Below the pieces are notes generated by a model that did no database searches, had not been told where the DNA came from, and saw only the letters and a program-made list of their open reading frames with translations. From Alphaproteobacteria bacterium (GTDB taxonomy: Bacteria; Pseudomonadota; Alphaproteobacteria; Bin95): 64,000 nt of DNA. This document shows, one piece after another, positions 9,509-18,850 of this stretch. The stretch spans positions 496,001 to 560,000 of the forward strand of contig JACKII010000001.1 in the NCBI GenBank assembly GCA_020638555.1, written 5' to 3'. A program made the position numbers and the translations under genes. The number at the start of each line of letters is the position of its first letter. Position 1 is the stretch's first letter.

Positions 9509-9578
9509 CTTAATCCTCGTTTCTCAAAGGTCCCGTTCCGGCGGTCTGCCGCCATTCGGTCATAATTGTTTGCATTGC

Positions 9579-9616
9579 ACCATACGACCGCGGGCTCCGC
9601 TTGGCAATTCCAAGCG
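9579..9616 (-). promoter_or_regulatory. Predicted gltA promoter with overlapping palindrome
   Basis: On the minus strand a -35 box TTGCCA (plus 9602-9607) and a -10 box TATGGT (plus 9579-9584) are separated by exactly 17 bases. The -35 box is embedded in the 19-base palindrome CGCTTGGCAATTCCAAGCG (9598-9616; 7-bp arms, 5-base centre). A protein bound there would cover the -35, so the palindrome is a candidate repressor operator. No regulator is assigned. Confidence 0.6.
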
Positions 9617-9702
9617 CACCCGGCAGCCTCGCCGGTGACCCGCAACCCTCTATCGTTGGGCCGCCTTGGGGCGGAATGCAAGCGGTTGACACGCGGGTGG
9701 AT

Positions 9703-11100
9703 TTAGGCTTGGCCGGCAAGGCGTGCCAGCGTCTCCTCCCGGCCCAAAATCCGCATGACTTCAAAGAGGCCCGGCGAGGCGTTCGAGCCGGTCAGCGCCG
9801 CCCGCAGCGGCTGGGCCACCTTGCCGAGCTTGACGCCGCCCGCCTCCGCCTGCGCCCGCACGGCGCCTTCCAGCGCCGCCTCGTCCCAGGGCTCCAGGTC
9901 GGCCAGGGATCGGGCCAGCGCCGCCAGATGGGCGCGGCCGTCGCCCTCCAGCAATTTCGCCGCCTTGTCGTTCAGCGGCTGGGCACCGTCGCGCACATAG
10001 AAGGCGCTGTTCTCGGCCAGTTCGTTCAGGTCCTTGGCCCGCTCCTTCAGGCCGGCCATGCCCGCCAGCAGGCGGTCGCGGCCGGTGGCGCTCACGGTCA
10101 GGCCCGGTTCGCGTTCCAGCCGCTCGACCGTCAGGGCGACCAGCCGGGCGTCGTCGGTCTGGCGCAGGTAATGGCCGTTCAGGTTGGTGAGCTTCGCCAT
10201 GTCGAAGCGCGAGGCCGAGCGGCCGACACCGTCCAGGTCGAACCATTCCACCGCCTGCGCGGTCGAGATGATCTCGTCGTCGCCATGGCCCCAGCCGAGC
10301 CGCAGCAGATAGTTCCGCACCGCTTCCGGCAAAAAGCCCATGTCGCGATAGGCATCGACGCCCAGGGCGCCGTGCCGTTTCGACAGTTTGGCGCCGTCCT
10401 GGCCGTGGATCAGGGGAATGTGGGCGAACACCGGCAACTCCCAATCCATGGCCTTGAACACCTGGGCCTGGCGGAAGGCGTTGTTCAGATGGTCGTCGCC
10501 ACGGATCACATGGGTCACGCCCATGTCGTGGTCGTCGACGACAACGCTCAGCATGTAGGTGGGCGTGCCGTCGGCGCGCAGCAGCACCATGTCGTCGAGT
10601 TCGGCGTTCTGCACCGTGACCCGGCCCTGCACCCGGTCGTCGATCACCGTCTCGCCGGTCTGCGGCGCTTTCAGGCGGATGACCGGGGCGACACCGGTGG
10701 GAGCCTCCGACGGGTCGCGGTCGCGCCAGGTGCCGTCATAGCGCATCGGCCGCTTTTCCGCCTTGGCGCGCTCGCGCATCGCCTCCAATTCCTCCGGCGA
10801 GCAATAGCAGCGATAGGCGTGGCCGGCTTCCAGCATCCGCTGGGCAACCTCCGCATGCCGGGCCTGGCGCGAGGCCTGGTAGACCGGCTCGCCGTCCCAA
10901 TCCAGTTCCAGCCAGGACAGCCCGTCCAGGATCGCGTCCACCGCGGCCTGGGTCGAGCGCTTGCGGTCGGTGTCCTCGATCCGCAGCAGGAAGCGACCGC
11001 CGTGATGGCGGGTGAACAGCCAGTTGAACAGCGCGGTGCGCGCGCCGCCGATGTGGAGAAAACCCGTCGGCGACGGGGCGAAGCGGGTCACGACAGCCAT
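9703..11100 (-). CDS. gltX: Glutamate--tRNA ligase
   Basis: A 465-aa class Ic aminoacyl-tRNA synthetase that charges tRNA-Glu (and in many alphaproteobacteria also tRNA-Gln, for later amidation). The HIGH-type motif appears as SPTGFLHIGGART at the N-terminus and the KMSKS-type loop as AKLSKRHG near residue 240. I chose ATG 11100 because homologues start just before VTRFAPSPTG; an upstream start at 11136 is in frame. It is divergent from comEC. Confidence 0.94.
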   Translation of the reverse strand: MAVVTRFAPSPTGFLHIGGARTALFNWLFTRHHGGRFLLRIEDTDRKRSTQAAVDAILDGLSWLELDWDGEPVYQASRQARHAEVAQRMLEAGHAYRCYCSPEELEAMRERAKAEKRPMRYDGTWRDRDPSEAPTGVAPVIRLKAPQTGETVIDDRVQGRVTVQNAELDDMVLLRADGTPTYMLSVVVDDHDMGVTHVIRGDDHLNNAFRQAQVFKAMDWELPVFAHIPLIHGQDGAKLSKRHGALGVDAYRDMGFLPEAVRNYLLRLGWGHGDDEIISTAQAVEWFDLDGVGRSASRFDMAKLTNLNGHYLRQTDDARLVALTVERLEREPGLTVSATGRDRLLAGMAGLKERAKDLNELAENSAFYVRDGAQPLNDKAAKLLEGDGRAHLAALARSLADLEPWDEAALEGAVRAQAEAGGVKLGKVAQPLRAALTGSNASPGLFEVMRILGREETLARLAGQA

Positions 11101-11186
11101 GGATTCCGAGCCAATTCGTCTTTTGGTTGATGTCATACCGAATTATTGGTTGTGTTTGTGGCAGCGATTTGGAGTGGGTTATCGGC

Positions 11187-13271
11187 ATGGGCCGGATCAG
11201 CGTCAATAGCAGCGAGGCAGGCCAGCGCCGGCGGGCGGGGCGGCTGGCCGTGCGGGCCAGGGCCGGCTTGCGGGCGCTGGCCGAAGCCGCGGCGACCACC
11301 TGGGCGGCGGAGGCGCGGCGGCGGCCGCTCTGGCTGGCGGTGGCGTTCGGGGCCGGCGTTGCGCTCTATTTCCTGCTGCCGTTCGAGCCGCCGGCGCTGG
11401 CCGGCCTGGCGATGGTGGCGCCGGCGGTCCTGCTGGCCGGGTTCGCGCCAAAGCCGGGATTGCGGGCGGCCGCCCTGGTCGTGGCGATGCTGGCGGCGGG
11501 TTTCGGCGCCGGGCAGTGGCAGGTGTTGCGAGCCGATGCGCCGCGCCTGCAACGGGGCACCGAGCGGTTTCTGGCCGAGGCCTGTGTCGACCGGGTGACG
11601 CCGCGCTCCACTTACACCGACCTGAGCGTTTCCGACTGGTCGCCGGGAACGCCGCTGCCGCAGGGGCTGAAGGCCCGGTTTCGCTGGCGCAATCCGCCGC
11701 CGGACCTGCGCCCCGGCAGCCGCATTCGGGTCAACGCCCGGCTGTTTCCGGTGAGCGGCGCAATCTATCCCGCCAGCTACGACCCGCGCCGGCTGGCGTT
11801 TTTCGACGGCATCGGCGCCGAGGGCTGGCTCGGCAAGACGACGCAAATGGCCGGCGAATGCCATCCCCCCGGCGCCCTGGCGGAGGCGCGGGCGTGGCTG
11901 CGCGGGCGGCTGCTGGCGGACGTGCCGGGGGCGGCCGGGGGTATTCTGGTCGGGGTCAGCACCGGCTGGCGCGGCGACATTGCCGGTGACGACGCCCATG
12001 CCATGCGCAATGCGGGGCTCGGCCATTTGCTGGCGATTTCCGGCCTGCATGTGGGCCTGGTCGTGGGCCTGGTGCTGGTGGCGCTGCGGGCCGGCCTTGC
12101 CCTGGTTCCGTGGGTCGCGCTGCGCTTTCCGATCCACAAATGGGCCGCTGCGGCCGGGCTGCTGGCCGGCATCGGCTATCTGGCCTTTTCCGGCGGCAGC
12201 GTCCCGACCCAGCGGGCGATGATCATGCTGGGCCTGGTGTTGATCGCGCTGCTGCTGGACCGGGTCGAACTCTCCATGCGGCCGGTGGCCTGGGCCGCCG
12301 TCATCGTGCTGGCGGCCGCGCCGGACGCGATCCTGACCCCCAGTTTCCAGCTCTCCTTCGCCGCGGTGATCGGGCTGGTGGCGGTGTTCGAAACCTGGCG
12401 CCGCCATCGCCGCCGCCAGGGCGTCAGCGACCGGCGGCTGCCCTGGGCGGCGCGCTATGTGCTGGGGGTGGCGGCGACGACGGTGGTGGCGACGCTCGCC
12501 ACCATGCCATTCGCGGCGTTCCACTTCCACCGCATCGCCCTGCTGGGTCTGTTCGCCAACCTGATCGCCGTGCCGGTGTTCGCCTTCTGGGTGATGCCGG
12601 CGCTGCTGGCGGGCCTGTTGCTGGCCCCGCTGGGGCTGGAGACCTGGCTCTGGCAGGCTGCCGGCGCCGGCGTCGACCTGATCCTGGCCGTGGCCTATGC
12701 CCTGGGCAATGCGGAGGGGGCCGTCGGCCGCGTCGGCGTGGTGCCGGTCTGGGGCATCGGCTGCGCCGTGCTGGGCGGGCTCTGGTGGGCGATCTGGCAG
12801 GAGCGCTGGCGCTGGTGGGGCGTGCCGCTGGTGCTGGCGGGCCTGGCCGCGCCGCTCACCGCCCGGCCGCCGGACGCCATCGTCTCGCGCGACCTGCTGG
12901 CGGTGAGCGACCGGCAGGGTGGCTATTGGATGCGCGGGCGCGGCGGTTTCGTGCGCGAGCGCTGGCTCGACGAGACCGCGGCGCGCGAGCGGCCCTGGCC
13001 CGACGGGCGGGAGGCGGGCGCGCCGGGCGTCGCCTTTGCCTGCGACGGCCGGGCCTGCCGCCTGACGACGCCGGACGGAACCCTGGCCCTGGTCGAGGAT
13101 CCGGACGCGGCCGGCGACTGCCGCACCGCCACCTATGGCATCGCGCGCTACAAGCTGCCGGGCTGCGCCTGGTGGGCCGGCTGGGACGAGACGGTGGTGC
13201 TGTCCCTGCGCGAGGGCCGTGCCGAGCGCATCGGTTCGCGCGAGCCCGCCCGGCCCTGGTTGGCGCCCTAA
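11187..13271 (+). CDS. ComEC/Rec2-family membrane protein
   Basis: A 694-aa polytopic inner-membrane protein of the ComEC/Rec2 family, the channel for single-stranded DNA in natural transformation. The N-terminal OB-like region (residues about 90-220) is followed by the competence domain with the family motif LLAISGLHVGLV and many helices, including PSFQLSFAAVIGLVAVF. The C-terminal part keeps the usual alphaproteobacterial tail, but I see no complete metallo-beta-lactamase metal motif (HxHxDH). Start ATG 11187 has GGAG about 12 bases upstream; an earlier in-frame start at 11127 is possible. Its stop overlaps the convergent tsaD stop. DNA uptake is inferred by family only. Confidence 0.85.
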   Translation: MGRISVNSSEAGQRRRAGRLAVRARAGLRALAEAAATTWAAEARRRPLWLAVAFGAGVALYFLLPFEPPALAGLAMVAPAVLLAGFAPKPGLRAAALVVAMLAAGFGAGQWQVLRADAPRLQRGTERFLAEACVDRVTPRSTYTDLSVSDWSPGTPLPQGLKARFRWRNPPPDLRPGSRIRVNARLFPVSGAIYPASYDPRRLAFFDGIGAEGWLGKTTQMAGECHPPGALAEARAWLRGRLLADVPGAAGGILVGVSTGWRGDIAGDDAHAMRNAGLGHLLAISGLHVGLVVGLVLVALRAGLALVPWVALRFPIHKWAAAAGLLAGIGYLAFSGGSVPTQRAMIMLGLVLIALLLDRVELSMRPVAWAAVIVLAAAPDAILTPSFQLSFAAVIGLVAVFETWRRHRRRQGVSDRRLPWAARYVLGVAATTVVATLATMPFAAFHFHRIALLGLFANLIAVPVFAFWVMPALLAGLLLAPLGLETWLWQAAGAGVDLILAVAYALGNAEGAVGRVGVVPVWGIGCAVLGGLWWAIWQERWRWWGVPLVLAGLAAPLTARPPDAIVSRDLLAVSDRQGGYWMRGRGGFVRERWLDETAARERPWPDGREAGAPGVAFACDGRACRLTTPDGTLALVEDPDAAGDCRTATYGIARYKLPGCAWWAGWDETVVLSLREGRAERIGSREPARPWLAP

Positions 13272-14323
13272 AGGCCGGCGGGCAGCGCCATGTCGGCCCC
13301 GTCCAGCGGCCAGCGGGGCCGGGGCGCGGTCGCGAGCGAATCCCGCTGGCCGCGGCGAAACCGCTCCCAGCCGGCCCAGGCGACCATGGCGGCATTGTCG
13401 GTGCAGAGCTCGGGCGGCGGCGCGATCAGCGTGGCGCCCCGCGCCGCCGCCTCGGCAACCAGCCGGTGCCGCAGCGCCTGGTTCGCCGCGACGCCGCCGG
13501 CGACCACCAGCCGCTCGCACGATCCGAACTCGTCCGCGAAGCGGTCCATGGCGTGGCGGCAGCGGTCGGCCAGACTGTCGGCGCAGGCCGCCTGGAAGCT
13601 GGCGCAGAGGTCGGCGGCGGTCTGGTCCTCGGCCTCGCCCGGCGGCAGAGCCTGGATGGCCTGGCGCACCGCGGTCTTGAGCCCGGCGAAGGAGAAATCG
13701 CAGCCGGGCCGGCCGGCCAGCGGCCGCGGCAGCGCAAAGCGGGCGGGGTCGCCGCGGCGGGCGAGCCGTTCCACCGCCGGCCCGCCGGGATAGCCGAGGC
13801 CCAACAGCCGCGCCGTCTTGTCGAACGCCTCGCCGAGCGCATCGTCGATGGTGGTGCCGTAGACGGTGTAGGCGCCGACATCGGCCACCGCCAGCAACTG
13901 GCAATGGCCGCCGGAGACCAGCAGCAGCAGATAGGGGAACGGCACCGCGTCGGAGAGGCGCGCCGACAGCGCGTGCGCCTCCAGATGGTTCACGGCGACG
14001 AAGGGCTTGCCCCAGGCGAAGGCCAGCGCCTTGGCCAGGGTCGCGCCGACCATGACACCGCCGATCAGGCCGGGGCCGGTGGTGGCCGCGACCGCGGCGA
14101 GGTCGGCGGGCGGCAGGGCCGCCTCGGCCAGGGTGCGCTCGACCAGCGGGCGCAGGAGTTGCAAATGCGCCCGCGCCGCGATTTCCGGCACGACGCCGCC
14201 ATAGGGGGCGTGGTCCGCCAGCTGGCTGTGGATCGACTGGGCCAGAATGGTGCGGTCGCCGCGCACCACCGCCACGGCGGTCTCGTCACAACTGGTCTCG
14301 ATACCCAGCACGCAATCGGTCAC
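13268..14323 (-). CDS. tsaD: tRNA N6-adenosine threonylcarbamoyltransferase TsaD
   Basis: A 351-aa Kae1/TsaD ATPase that transfers the threonylcarbamoyl group to A37 of ANN-decoding tRNAs. N-terminal GIETSCDETAVAV is the family signature. The iron-binding histidines are in VNHLEAHA, and ATP-binding segments VSGGHC, GYPGGPAVE and VAGGVAANQ are all present. I chose the GTG at 14323 because homologues begin right before the VLGIETSCDE stretch; ATG 14383 would add 20 unconserved residues. It is divergent from hemC, a common alphaproteobacterial arrangement, and converges with comEC with a 4-base stop overlap (CTAA). Confidence 0.95.
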   Translation of the reverse strand: MTDCVLGIETSCDETAVAVVRGDRTILAQSIHSQLADHAPYGGVVPEIAARAHLQLLRPLVERTLAEAALPPADLAAVAATTGPGLIGGVMVGATLAKALAFAWGKPFVAVNHLEAHALSARLSDAVPFPYLLLLVSGGHCQLLAVADVGAYTVYGTTIDDALGEAFDKTARLLGLGYPGGPAVERLARRGDPARFALPRPLAGRPGCDFSFAGLKTAVRQAIQALPPGEAEDQTAADLCASFQAACADSLADRCRHAMDRFADEFGSCERLVVAGGVAANQALRHRLVAEAAARGATLIAPPPELCTDNAAMVAWAGWERFRRGQRDSLATAPRPRWPLDGADMALPAGL

Positions 14324-14406
14324 GGGGTCTGGTCTCTCTCGGGTTCCGCCTGTTGCGGTGCAAGGAAAGGCTTGCGCCGGCAAGGCACTTCTCTACACAT
14401 GCCCGC

Positions 14407-15366
14407 ATGACAGCCCAGCGTCCACCCCTTCGCATCGGCACCCGCGGCAGCCCGCTCGCCCTGTTCCAGGCGCGCGCCGTGGCCGATCTCATCGCCCGCC
14501 TCGACCCGCACCATTCCGGTAGTGCTGCGCCCGAGCCGGTGGTCATCCGCACCAGCGGCGACCGCATCCAGGACCGGCGTCTGGCCGACCTGGGCGGCAA
14601 GGCCCTGTTCACCAAGGAAATCGAGCGCGCCCTGGTCGATGGCGAGATCGACCTGGCCGTGCACAGCGCCAAGGACGTGGAGACCGAACTGGCGGCCGGC
14701 ACGGTGCTGGCGGCGGTGCTGGCGCGCGAGGACGTGCGCGACGCGCTGATCGCTCCCGGTTGCGCCGCGCTCGCCGACCTGCCGCAAGGGGCGGTGGTCG
14801 GCACCGCCTCGCTCCGGCGCCAGTCGCAATTGCTGAGCGTCCGGCCGGACGTGCGGGTGGTGTTGCTGCGCGGCAATGTCGAGACCCGCCTCGCCAAGCT
14901 CGCCCAGGGCGACGTGCATGCCACCTTCCTGGCGGCGGCGGGGCTGAACCGGCTCGGCAAGGCCGGCCATGTCTCGGCCCTGCTCGACCCGGCGGAGATG
15001 CTGCCGGCGGCGGGGCAGGGGGCGATTGCGGTGCAGTGCCGGGCGGACGACATGGTGGTGCTGGCGCTGCTGTCCATGCTGAACGACCCTGCCGCGGCGG
15101 CGGAGGTCCGGGCCGAACGCGCCGTGCTGGCGGCGCTGGGCGGCTCGTGCCACACGCCGGTGGCGGTGCTGGCGCGGGCCGACGTGCGCGGCGGGCTCAG
15201 CCTTGCCGCCCGCGTGCTGCGGCCCGACGGTTCCGAGCGATGGCAGGCGGAGGCGACCGGCACCTGGGCGGACGGCGCCCGTATCGGACACGACCTGGGA
15301 CAAAGCCTGAAACGCCAATGCGATCCCGCCCTGCTCCTACCCGCCGGCCCCGCTTCGACCGCATAA
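14407..15366 (+). CDS. hemC: Hydroxymethylbilane synthase (porphobilinogen deaminase)
   Basis: A 319-aa cytosolic enzyme that polymerises four porphobilinogen units to hydroxymethylbilane in tetrapyrrole synthesis. Visible features are RIGTRGSPLAL at the N-terminus, the catalytic aspartate region HSAKDVE, the arginine-rich GTASLRRQSQ loop, and the cysteine that carries the dipyrromethane cofactor in GGSCHTPV (C248). Start ATG 14407 is preferred over a TTG at 14353. The last 49 bases overlap the hemD start, so the two are translated from one message, which runs on through hemY. Confidence 0.95.
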   Translation: MTAQRPPLRIGTRGSPLALFQARAVADLIARLDPHHSGSAAPEPVVIRTSGDRIQDRRLADLGGKALFTKEIERALVDGEIDLAVHSAKDVETELAAGTVLAAVLAREDVRDALIAPGCAALADLPQGAVVGTASLRRQSQLLSVRPDVRVVLLRGNVETRLAKLAQGDVHATFLAAAGLNRLGKAGHVSALLDPAEMLPAAGQGAIAVQCRADDMVVLALLSMLNDPAAAAEVRAERAVLAALGGSCHTPVAVLARADVRGGLSLAARVLRPDGSERWQAEATGTWADGARIGHDLGQSLKRQCDPALLLPAGPASTA

Positions 15367-17357
15367 GACCGCTGGCGGCGCGTCCGGTCGAACGGCCGGC
15401 CGCGCTGCGCCGGCCTGCGGCGGTGCTGGTGACCCGGCCCGAGTCGGCCCGGCCGGCGCTGCGCCAGGCCCTGGCGGCCAGGGGCGTGCGCTTGCTGGTG
15501 CAGCCGCTGCTGGCGTTCCGGCGCCTGCCCGGCCCGCTGCCGCCCACCGCCGACATCCAGGCGGTGATCGCCAGCAGTGCCCAGGCCTTTGCCGGCGTCG
15601 ATGCCGGCGCGCTGCCCGCGCCGATCCCGGTGTTCGTCGTCGGCCGGGCGACGGCGCGCGCCGCGGCCCGCAGCGGCTTTGCCGATGTGCGCGTGGCCGC
15701 CGATGCCCAGACCCTGGCGAGCGACGTGCGCAATGCCTGCGCGCCGCGCTACGGGCCGCTGCTCTATCTGGCCGGCCGTCATCGCGCCCGCGACCTGGGC
15801 CGCATGCTGACGGGGTTCGAGGTGCGGCTGGCCGAACGTTATGCGGCCGAGCCGGTCAAGCGTCTGGCGCCGAGCGTGCGGCAGGCCATCGGCCGCGGCG
15901 AGGTGTGCGCCGTCACCCTCTATTCCGGCCGCGCCGCCCACGCCTTTGCGGCCGCCTGCCGGCAGAGCGGGGTTTGGGCCGAAGCGCGGCGCATTCCGGC
16001 GCTTTGCCTGAGCCGGCGCATCGCCGCACGGTTGCGGACGCATGGTGTCCGCGCCGCATGGGGCGCGCCGTTGCCGCAGGCCGAGCGCTTGACAGCACGC
16101 CTTCTTGGCAGGCGATTTAGCGCCGCTGACCTGCCAGCGATTCCCCCTGCCGCGCCCGGCGCGGCCCATGCTCCGCATCCGATCCGAGACGAGGCGATGA
16201 CCAGTTCTCCCCCCGAGACCCCCGACTCCGAGCCGGACCAGCCGTCGCGCCTGAAGTCGGTGGCGCCGCACTGGGTGGCCATCGTCGCCATTGCCGCGCT
16301 GGCCGCCATTGCCGTGATCTGGCTGTGGTCGGAATTGCAGAACAATACCGCCGGCCGCGACGCCATCGCCGCCCGGGTGGCGGCGCTGTCGACCCGGATC
16401 GACGATCTGGCGAAGATTCCCACCTTCGCCGACCCGGCCACCGTCGACAAGCTGGTGGTGGATGTGGGCGACCTGACCAAGCGCACGTCCGAAAACGCCC
16501 GGGGCGTGAAGGCCATCGGCGAGCGGGTGGATGTGGCCGCCTCGACGACGCAGGCCCGCTCGAAAAGCCAGTCCGACCGGGTGGAGGCGCTGGAAAGCCG
16601 GGTCGGCTCGGTCGAGAGCGCCATGGGCAACCGCGCCGATGCCCTGGCCGCCAGCCTGCAAGACCTGCGCGCCCAGGCGGACGCCACCAGGGCGGCGTTG
16701 GCCGGGCTGACCGCGAAACAGGGCCAGGACGCCAAGGCCGCCGCAACCCAGCTGGCCAGCCTGACCGCCCAGGCGGGCGACCTGGACCGTCGCCTGGCCC
16801 GGCTCGAAGCCTGGGCCGAGCGCGCCCGCCCCGCCCGCGTCGCCGAGCAACTGGTGGCGCTGGCCGACCTGCGACGCATGGTCGAGAGCGGGTCGCCATT
16901 CGCCGGCCCGCTGCAACGGGTGCAGGCCTCGCTGCCGGCCGCAAAGGATCCGGGCGCCACCGCCGGCTGGGCCGCCTATGCCGACACCGGCCTGCCCACC
17001 GCCGCCGGCCTCGGCCGACAACTGGCGGCCATCGCCCGCGGCCGCCCGCATGCGGGGCCGGTCGAGACCGGCAGCACCTGGGTCGACAGCGCGGTCGGGA
17101 CCTTGTTGAAGGGCGTCACCATCGATGACAGCGGCCCGCTGGGTCAGGACCCGGTGGCCGACGCCTTCCGCGCCGCCCACAAGGCGCTGGCCGCCGGCGA
17201 TCTGGCCGCGGCAGACGCGGCAGTCGCCCCCATTGCGGAGCGGATGCCGGCGGTGGTGGAATGGCGCAAGGCACTGACGGCGCGCCAGCAGGCGCTGGCC
17301 ATGATCGGAGCCTGGGACAAAACCGTGATGGCGGGCATTAGCGAGGCTCCGAAATGA
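15318..17357 (+). CDS. Uroporphyrinogen-III synthase fused in frame to mitofilin/Mic60-like protein
   Basis: One uninterrupted frame of 679 aa holds two genes that are usually separate. Residues about 25-265 resemble a divergent HemD, which closes hydroxymethylbilane to uroporphyrinogen III (VLVTRPESA start, VGRATARAA, YLAGRHRARDL, LYSGRAA). After a Pro/Ala-rich linker, an ATG at 16198 begins a part with a single membrane helix (HWVAIVAIAALAAIAVIWLW), a long coiled coil and the C-terminal mitofilin domain (PVADAFRAAHKALAAGDL). Bacterial Mic60 shapes inner-membrane invaginations. Either this is a true fusion, or an undetected indel near 16100-16150 hides a stop, or 16198 is used as an internal start. 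The stop overlaps hemY by 4 bases. Confidence 0.75.
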   Translation: MRSRPAPTRRPRFDRIRPLAARPVERPAALRRPAAVLVTRPESARPALRQALAARGVRLLVQPLLAFRRLPGPLPPTADIQAVIASSAQAFAGVDAGALPAPIPVFVVGRATARAAARSGFADVRVAADAQTLASDVRNACAPRYGPLLYLAGRHRARDLGRMLTGFEVRLAERYAAEPVKRLAPSVRQAIGRGEVCAVTLYSGRAAHAFAAACRQSGVWAEARRIPALCLSRRIAARLRTHGVRAAWGAPLPQAERLTARLLGRRFSAADLPAIPPAAPGAAHAPHPIRDEAMTSSPPETPDSEPDQPSRLKSVAPHWVAIVAIAALAAIAVIWLWSELQNNTAGRDAIAARVAALSTRIDDLAKIPTFADPATVDKLVVDVGDLTKRTSENARGVKAIGERVDVAASTTQARSKSQSDRVEALESRVGSVESAMGNRADALAASLQDLRAQADATRAALAGLTAKQGQDAKAAATQLASLTAQAGDLDRRLARLEAWAERARPARVAEQLVALADLRRMVESGSPFAGPLQRVQASLPAAKDPGATAGWAAYADTGLPTAAGLGRQLAAIARGRPHAGPVETGSTWVDSAVGTLLKGVTIDDSGPLGQDPVADAFRAAHKALAAGDLAAADAAVAPIAERMPAVVEWRKALTARQQALAMIGAWDKTVMAGISEAPK

Positions 17358-18850
17358 TACGCGCGATTTTTCTGTTTCTGGTCTTCGGCGCGATCATTTT
17401 CGCCGCCGACTGGCTGCTGGACCGACCGGGAACCATCGCCATTTCGTGGCAGGGGCTGGAGGTGCACGAGTCGTTCGCCTGGGGCGTCGGCATGCTGGCG
17501 CTGGTGTTGCTGGCCGCCATTGTCGGCTTCTGGCTGATTTCCTGGCTGCTGCGCTCGCCCTGGACGCTGGCCTCGCGCATCGGCCGGTCGCGGCGCGAGC
17601 GCGGCCAGACCGCGATCTCGCTCGGCATGGTGGCGATTGCCGCCGGCGACCGCGAGGAGGCGCGCCGACAGTCGCGCCGTGCGGCGCAACTGGTGCCGGA
17701 CCAGCCGCTCGCCACCCTGCTGGCGGCGCAGACGGCGCAGCTGGATGGCGACGAACAGGCCGCCCGGCGCTATTTCCTGCGGCTGGCGGAAACCCCGGAC
17801 ACCGCCTTCCTGGGCCTGCGCGGCCTGTGGATGCAGGCGATGAAGGAGGGGCGCACCCGCGACGCCCTGCACTATGTCGAGCGCGCCCACGAGCAGCAGC
17901 CGAACGCGGCCTGGGTGCTGGAGGCGCAACTGACCCTGCAGGCGCGCCTCGGCCAGTGGGATGCCGCCGCGGAGACGCTGGAAAAGCTGGCCAAGCGCAA
18001 GCTGCGCACCGTCGAGCAAACCCGCGAGGCGCGGGCGCTGATCCATGTGGAGCGCAGCCGTGCCCTGGCCGCCCGTGGCGACGTTCCGGATGCGCTGGCC
18101 GCCGCCCGGGTGGCCTACAAGGCCAATCCGACGCTGGTGCCCGGCGTCGCGCAGTATGCGCGGATGCAGATCGCCAGCCACCGCCGCGGCAAGGCGGAAA
18201 AGGCGATCGAGGAGGCCTGGAGCCTGTCGCCCCATCCGATGCTGGCAGAGGCCTATCGCGGCGTCGTCGATACGGTGACGCCCGAAAAACAGCTCGATCT
18301 CGCCCGCAAGCTGGCCGCGGTGAAGCCGAACGACCCGGAAAGCGCCATCCTGGTCGCCCGGTTCGCCATGGCCGCCAATCGCTGGACCGATGCCGCCGAA
18401 GCCCTGGCGCCGCTCACCCGCCGCAATCCGCCCGCCCGCATCTGCCGCCTGATGGCGGAAATCGAGGCGGACGGCCGCAACGACCTGGAAGCCGCGCGCA
18501 ACTGGCTGGCCCGCGCCGCCGGGGCACCGCCGGACGAGGCCTGGGTGTGCCGCGAGACCGGCGCCGTGCAGGCGGAATGGTCCGCGGTCTGCGCCGACAG
18601 CCAGTTGTTCGGCACGCTGGAATGGCGGATCCCCTACCATCTGGAGACCGCGGCCCCGGCGATGCTGGAAGCCGCGACCGGAGGGGCGGTGACCGGAGGG
18701 GCGGTAACCGTGACCGGTGCGGCGGTCCTGGCCGACGACGGGGACGCCAGTGCGGACGCCGCCGATGCGGATGGCGTCACCGTGGTCGAGGCGGTGGCGG
18801 AGCCGGTGGATGCCGACGCCCCGCCCCGCAAGGCGGGGGCCGGCGCATGA
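17354..18850 (+). CDS. hemY: HemY-type haem biosynthesis membrane protein with TPR repeats
   Basis: A 498-aa protein of the HemY N-terminal-domain family. Two membrane helices (residues about 4-20 and 45-68) precede a cytoplasmic region of tetratricopeptide-like helices (for example GDREEARRQSRRAAQLVPDQPLATLL, split over residues about 96-121). The biochemical role is unknown; in proteobacteria the gene follows hemCD and is linked to late haem synthesis. It is not the Gram-positive protoporphyrinogen oxidase of the same name. A low-complexity Val/Ala/Asp tail of about 60 residues after residue 435 looks disordered. It overlaps its neighbours by 4 bases on both sides. Confidence 0.85.
   Translation: MIRAIFLFLVFGAIIFAADWLLDRPGTIAISWQGLEVHESFAWGVGMLALVLLAAIVGFWLISWLLRSPWTLASRIGRSRRERGQTAISLGMVAIAAGDREEARRQSRRAAQLVPDQPLATLLAAQTAQLDGDEQAARRYFLRLAETPDTAFLGLRGLWMQAMKEGRTRDALHYVERAHEQQPNAAWVLEAQLTLQARLGQWDAAAETLEKLAKRKLRTVEQTREARALIHVERSRALAARGDVPDALAAARVAYKANPTLVPGVAQYARMQIASHRRGKAEKAIEEAWSLSPHPMLAEAYRGVVDTVTPEKQLDLARKLAAVKPNDPESAILVARFAMAANRWTDAAEALAPLTRRNPPARICRLMAEIEADGRNDLEAARNWLARAAGAPPDEAWVCRETGAVQAEWSAVCADSQLFGTLEWRIPYHLETAAPAMLEAATGGAVTGGAVTVTGAAVLADDGDASADAADADGVTVVEAVAEPVDADAPPRKAGAGA

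Noticed and set aside
11133..13904. Minus-strand open frame of about 920 codons opposite comEC
   Set aside because: Antisense shadow of comEC and, at one end, a wrong frame of tsaD.
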